A stretch of DNA of 6,789 nt from JAVEYA01 sp034003745. GTDB taxonomy: Bacteria; Bacillota; Peptococcia; DRI-13; PHAD01. Location of the stretch: assembly GCA_034003745.1 (NCBI GenBank), contig JAVEYA010000114.1, positions 1 to 6,789 on the forward strand, read 5' to 3'. This document shows positions 6,093-6,789 of the stretch, piece by piece. Under the pieces are notes generated by a model that had not been told where the DNA came from, ran no database searches, and worked only from the letters and a program-made list of their open reading frames with translations. The position numbers and the translations under genes are program-made. How positions within the stretch are numbered: the first letter of the stretch is position 1; each line of letters starts with the position of its first letter.

Positions 6093-6127
6093 TTTGGTGA
6101 ATTAAATGGCGGAGAGAGAGGGATTCG
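6093..6127. repeat. 35-bp direct repeat, copy 2 (in the intact tRNA-Ser)
   Basis: Second copy of the 5947-5981 repeat. Here it runs on into the functional tRNA-Ser and so is probably the parent copy. Confidence 0.9.
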
Positions 6128-6202
6128 AACCCTCGATACAGGTTTAATGCCCGTATAATCGCTTAGCAGGCGACCGCCTTCAACCTACTCGGCCATCTCT
6201 CC
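6107..6202 (-). tRNA. tRNA-Ser (anticodon GCU)
   Basis: Complete class II cloverleaf on the minus strand. The acceptor stem GGAGAGA/TCTCTCC is followed by the D-arm GCCGAG...., and the anticodon stem GTCGC/GCGAT (one G-U pair) encloses CTGCTAA with anticodon GCT. The long variable arm pairs TACGGG with CCTGTA, and the T-arm is GAGGG TTCGAAT CCCTC. Discriminator G is followed by an encoded CCA. It reads AGC and AGU. It is the first gene of the tRNA cluster, starting about 17 bp from the -10 box. Confidence 0.97.
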
Positions 6203-6218
6203 ACGAACTGCACAGATT

Positions 6219-6248
6219 ATTATACATGGTCTGCTACTGTTTAGTCAA
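6219..6248 (-). promoter_or_regulatory. Proximal promoter of the tRNA cluster
   Basis: On the minus strand TTGACT (-35, 6243-6248) and the perfect -10 TATAAT (6219-6224) are 18 bp apart. Transcription would start near 6212, about 10 bp before the tRNA-Ser 5' end. This is close to the sigma-A consensus and well placed for a stable-RNA promoter. Confidence 0.8.
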
Positions 6249-6315
6249 ATATAGTTTATTCCAGGGGTTTGAATCCACTCAAATTAATTAAACAGCAACA
6301 GGACTGACTCTTAAT

Positions 6316-6344
6316 ATTTTGCCTTGTCTGGGCAGTAATGTCAA
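6316..6344 (-). promoter_or_regulatory. Possible distal promoter of the tRNA cluster
   Basis: On the minus strand a consensus -35 TTGACA (6339-6344) is followed after 17 bp by CAAAAT (6316-6321, 4 of 6 matches to the -10 consensus). A/T-rich sequence upstream, at about 6345-6420, could act as an UP element. Tandem promoters are common before stable-RNA genes. The weak -10 keeps this tentative. Confidence 0.4.
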
Positions 6345-6480
6345 CAAGAAAACGAAGAACTTTTACTAATCTTCTTTTAATACTTTGTTTTGGTTTGAAC
6401 TAACCCTTTTCATCTTTCTTTCAAGTGGTGTACTTCAGGTATAAAGAAAAAGAGCCTAAGGTGTGAATGGTAAAATAAAC
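6345..6480. other. A/T-rich stretch without a gene
   Basis: No open frame of useful length, no ribosome binding site with a plausible coding sequence, and no RNA gene that I recognise. It may serve as upstream sequence for the tRNA promoters. Confidence 0.5.
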
Positions 6481-6731
6481 TGCACAGATTTCCGCCAGTA
6501 GAAATACACACTTTCTCGCCACAAAGTGCACACTTTTCCGCCAATAAATGCACGTTCTTCATTCGTCTGGTAAAATTACGCCAGCGATTGGAGGCGGCAA
6601 GAAATGAAGGGATACTGTTGTTGTCAATAAAAAATGTGCAAAAAAGGCGGAGAAAATTGAGTAGCTAAAAAGCAGGGTATAAAATACCGGGCGGAAAAAA
6701 GTGAGCAGTTTCGGGCGGCCTTCCGAGAGCA
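6481..6731 (+). mobile_element. Internally deleted IS21-like element (both ends, no transposase)
   Basis: The left part has phased copies of a 17-bp unit near TGCACACTTTTCCGCCA, starting at 6481, 6505, 6527 and 6549 (the last degenerate), plus a weaker fifth at about 6567-6583. The right part has inverted copies (GGCGG...GAGCA type) ending at 6731, 6707, 6663 and 6640. Distances from the two tips match (24 and 68 bp on each side), and the tips read TG...CA. IS21-family elements have multiple terminal repeats of this kind. Between the ends, GGAGG at 6590-6594 and ATG at 6604 look like an istA start, but the frame stops after eight codons and istA/istB are absent. No target duplication was found, so exact borders are uncertain. 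Confidence 0.6.
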
Positions 6732-6745
6732 CCCCGTTTGACTTA

Positions 6746-6788
6746 CAGATAAGCCAGGGGCTATTGCTACTTTCCCTTGACTTATCTG
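6746..6788. repeat. Imperfect inverted repeat at the window edge
   Basis: CAGATAAG (6746-6753) pairs with CTTATCTG (6781-6788). After one C/A mismatch, CAGGGG pairs with CCCTTG with one G-U. The stem is about 15 bp around a 13-nt loop. There is no U run inside the window, so it may be a terminator stem, a transposon end or part of a larger structure beyond the edge. Confidence 0.5.
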
Positions 6789-6789
6789 C

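Noticed and set aside
6481..6570. Phased 22-24 bp units suggesting a CRISPR array
   Set aside because: The units are degenerate, the intervals between them are only 5-7 bp, and oppositely oriented copies follow, so this is a transposon end rather than repeats with spacers.
6604..6630. ATG with GGAGG 9 nt upstream, coding for eight residues
   Set aside because: Too short to call as a gene. Best read as the remaining start of a deleted transposase gene.

Overview
The window reads as chromosomal DNA of an anaerobic Firmicute. A Negativicutes or clostridial host is my best guess. The support is AGGAGG-type ribosome binding sites, sigma-A-like promoters, tRNA genes with encoded CCA ends, and a MenA/UbiA-type prenyltransferase beside tadA. 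This is inference from style and content; no database search was made. Every gene I can support lies on the minus strand, so the text below follows transcription from high to low coordinates.

6203-6789 has no convincing gene. Its right part (6481-6731) looks like an internally deleted insertion sequence of the IS21 type. It has phased direct repeats at one end, oppositely oriented repeats with mirrored spacing at the other, and only a start codon with ribosome binding site left of the transposase gene. A 15-bp imperfect inverted repeat closes the window. Two minus-strand promoters (6316-6344 and 6219-6248) feed a tRNA cluster: tRNA-Ser(GCU), tRNA-Arg(ACG), tRNA-Arg(CCU). Between tRNA-Ser and tRNA-Arg(ACG) sits a curious chimeric stretch: a second copy of the tRNA-Ser 3' end fused to GC-rich hairpins and an oppositely oriented T-arm. 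A 54-bp near-palindrome separates the two Arg tRNAs, and a clear intrinsic terminator (5656-5694) ends the cluster.

5542-1618 is a compact five-gene operon behind a promoter whose -10 box is buried in a perfect 16-bp palindrome. The genes are an XRE-type regulator, two class I SAM-dependent methyltransferases, a radical SAM enzyme with auxiliary cysteines, and an alpha/beta hydrolase with cysteine in place of the nucleophilic serine. Two junctions use ATGA overlaps, one has a long overlap and one a 9-bp gap, so the genes are probably co-expressed and serve one pathway. I do not recognise the pathway; a small-molecule or cofactor-modifying biosynthetic cassette is the most economical reading.

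The low-coordinate end carries housekeeping genes: tadA (tRNA adenosine deaminase, which makes the inosine at position 34 of tRNA-Arg(ACG), encoded in this same window), behind its own extended -10 promoter, and then a polytopic UbiA-family prenyltransferase. tRNA genes next to tadA are an arrangement known in Firmicutes, so the regulator/methyltransferase/radical SAM cassette may have been inserted between them.
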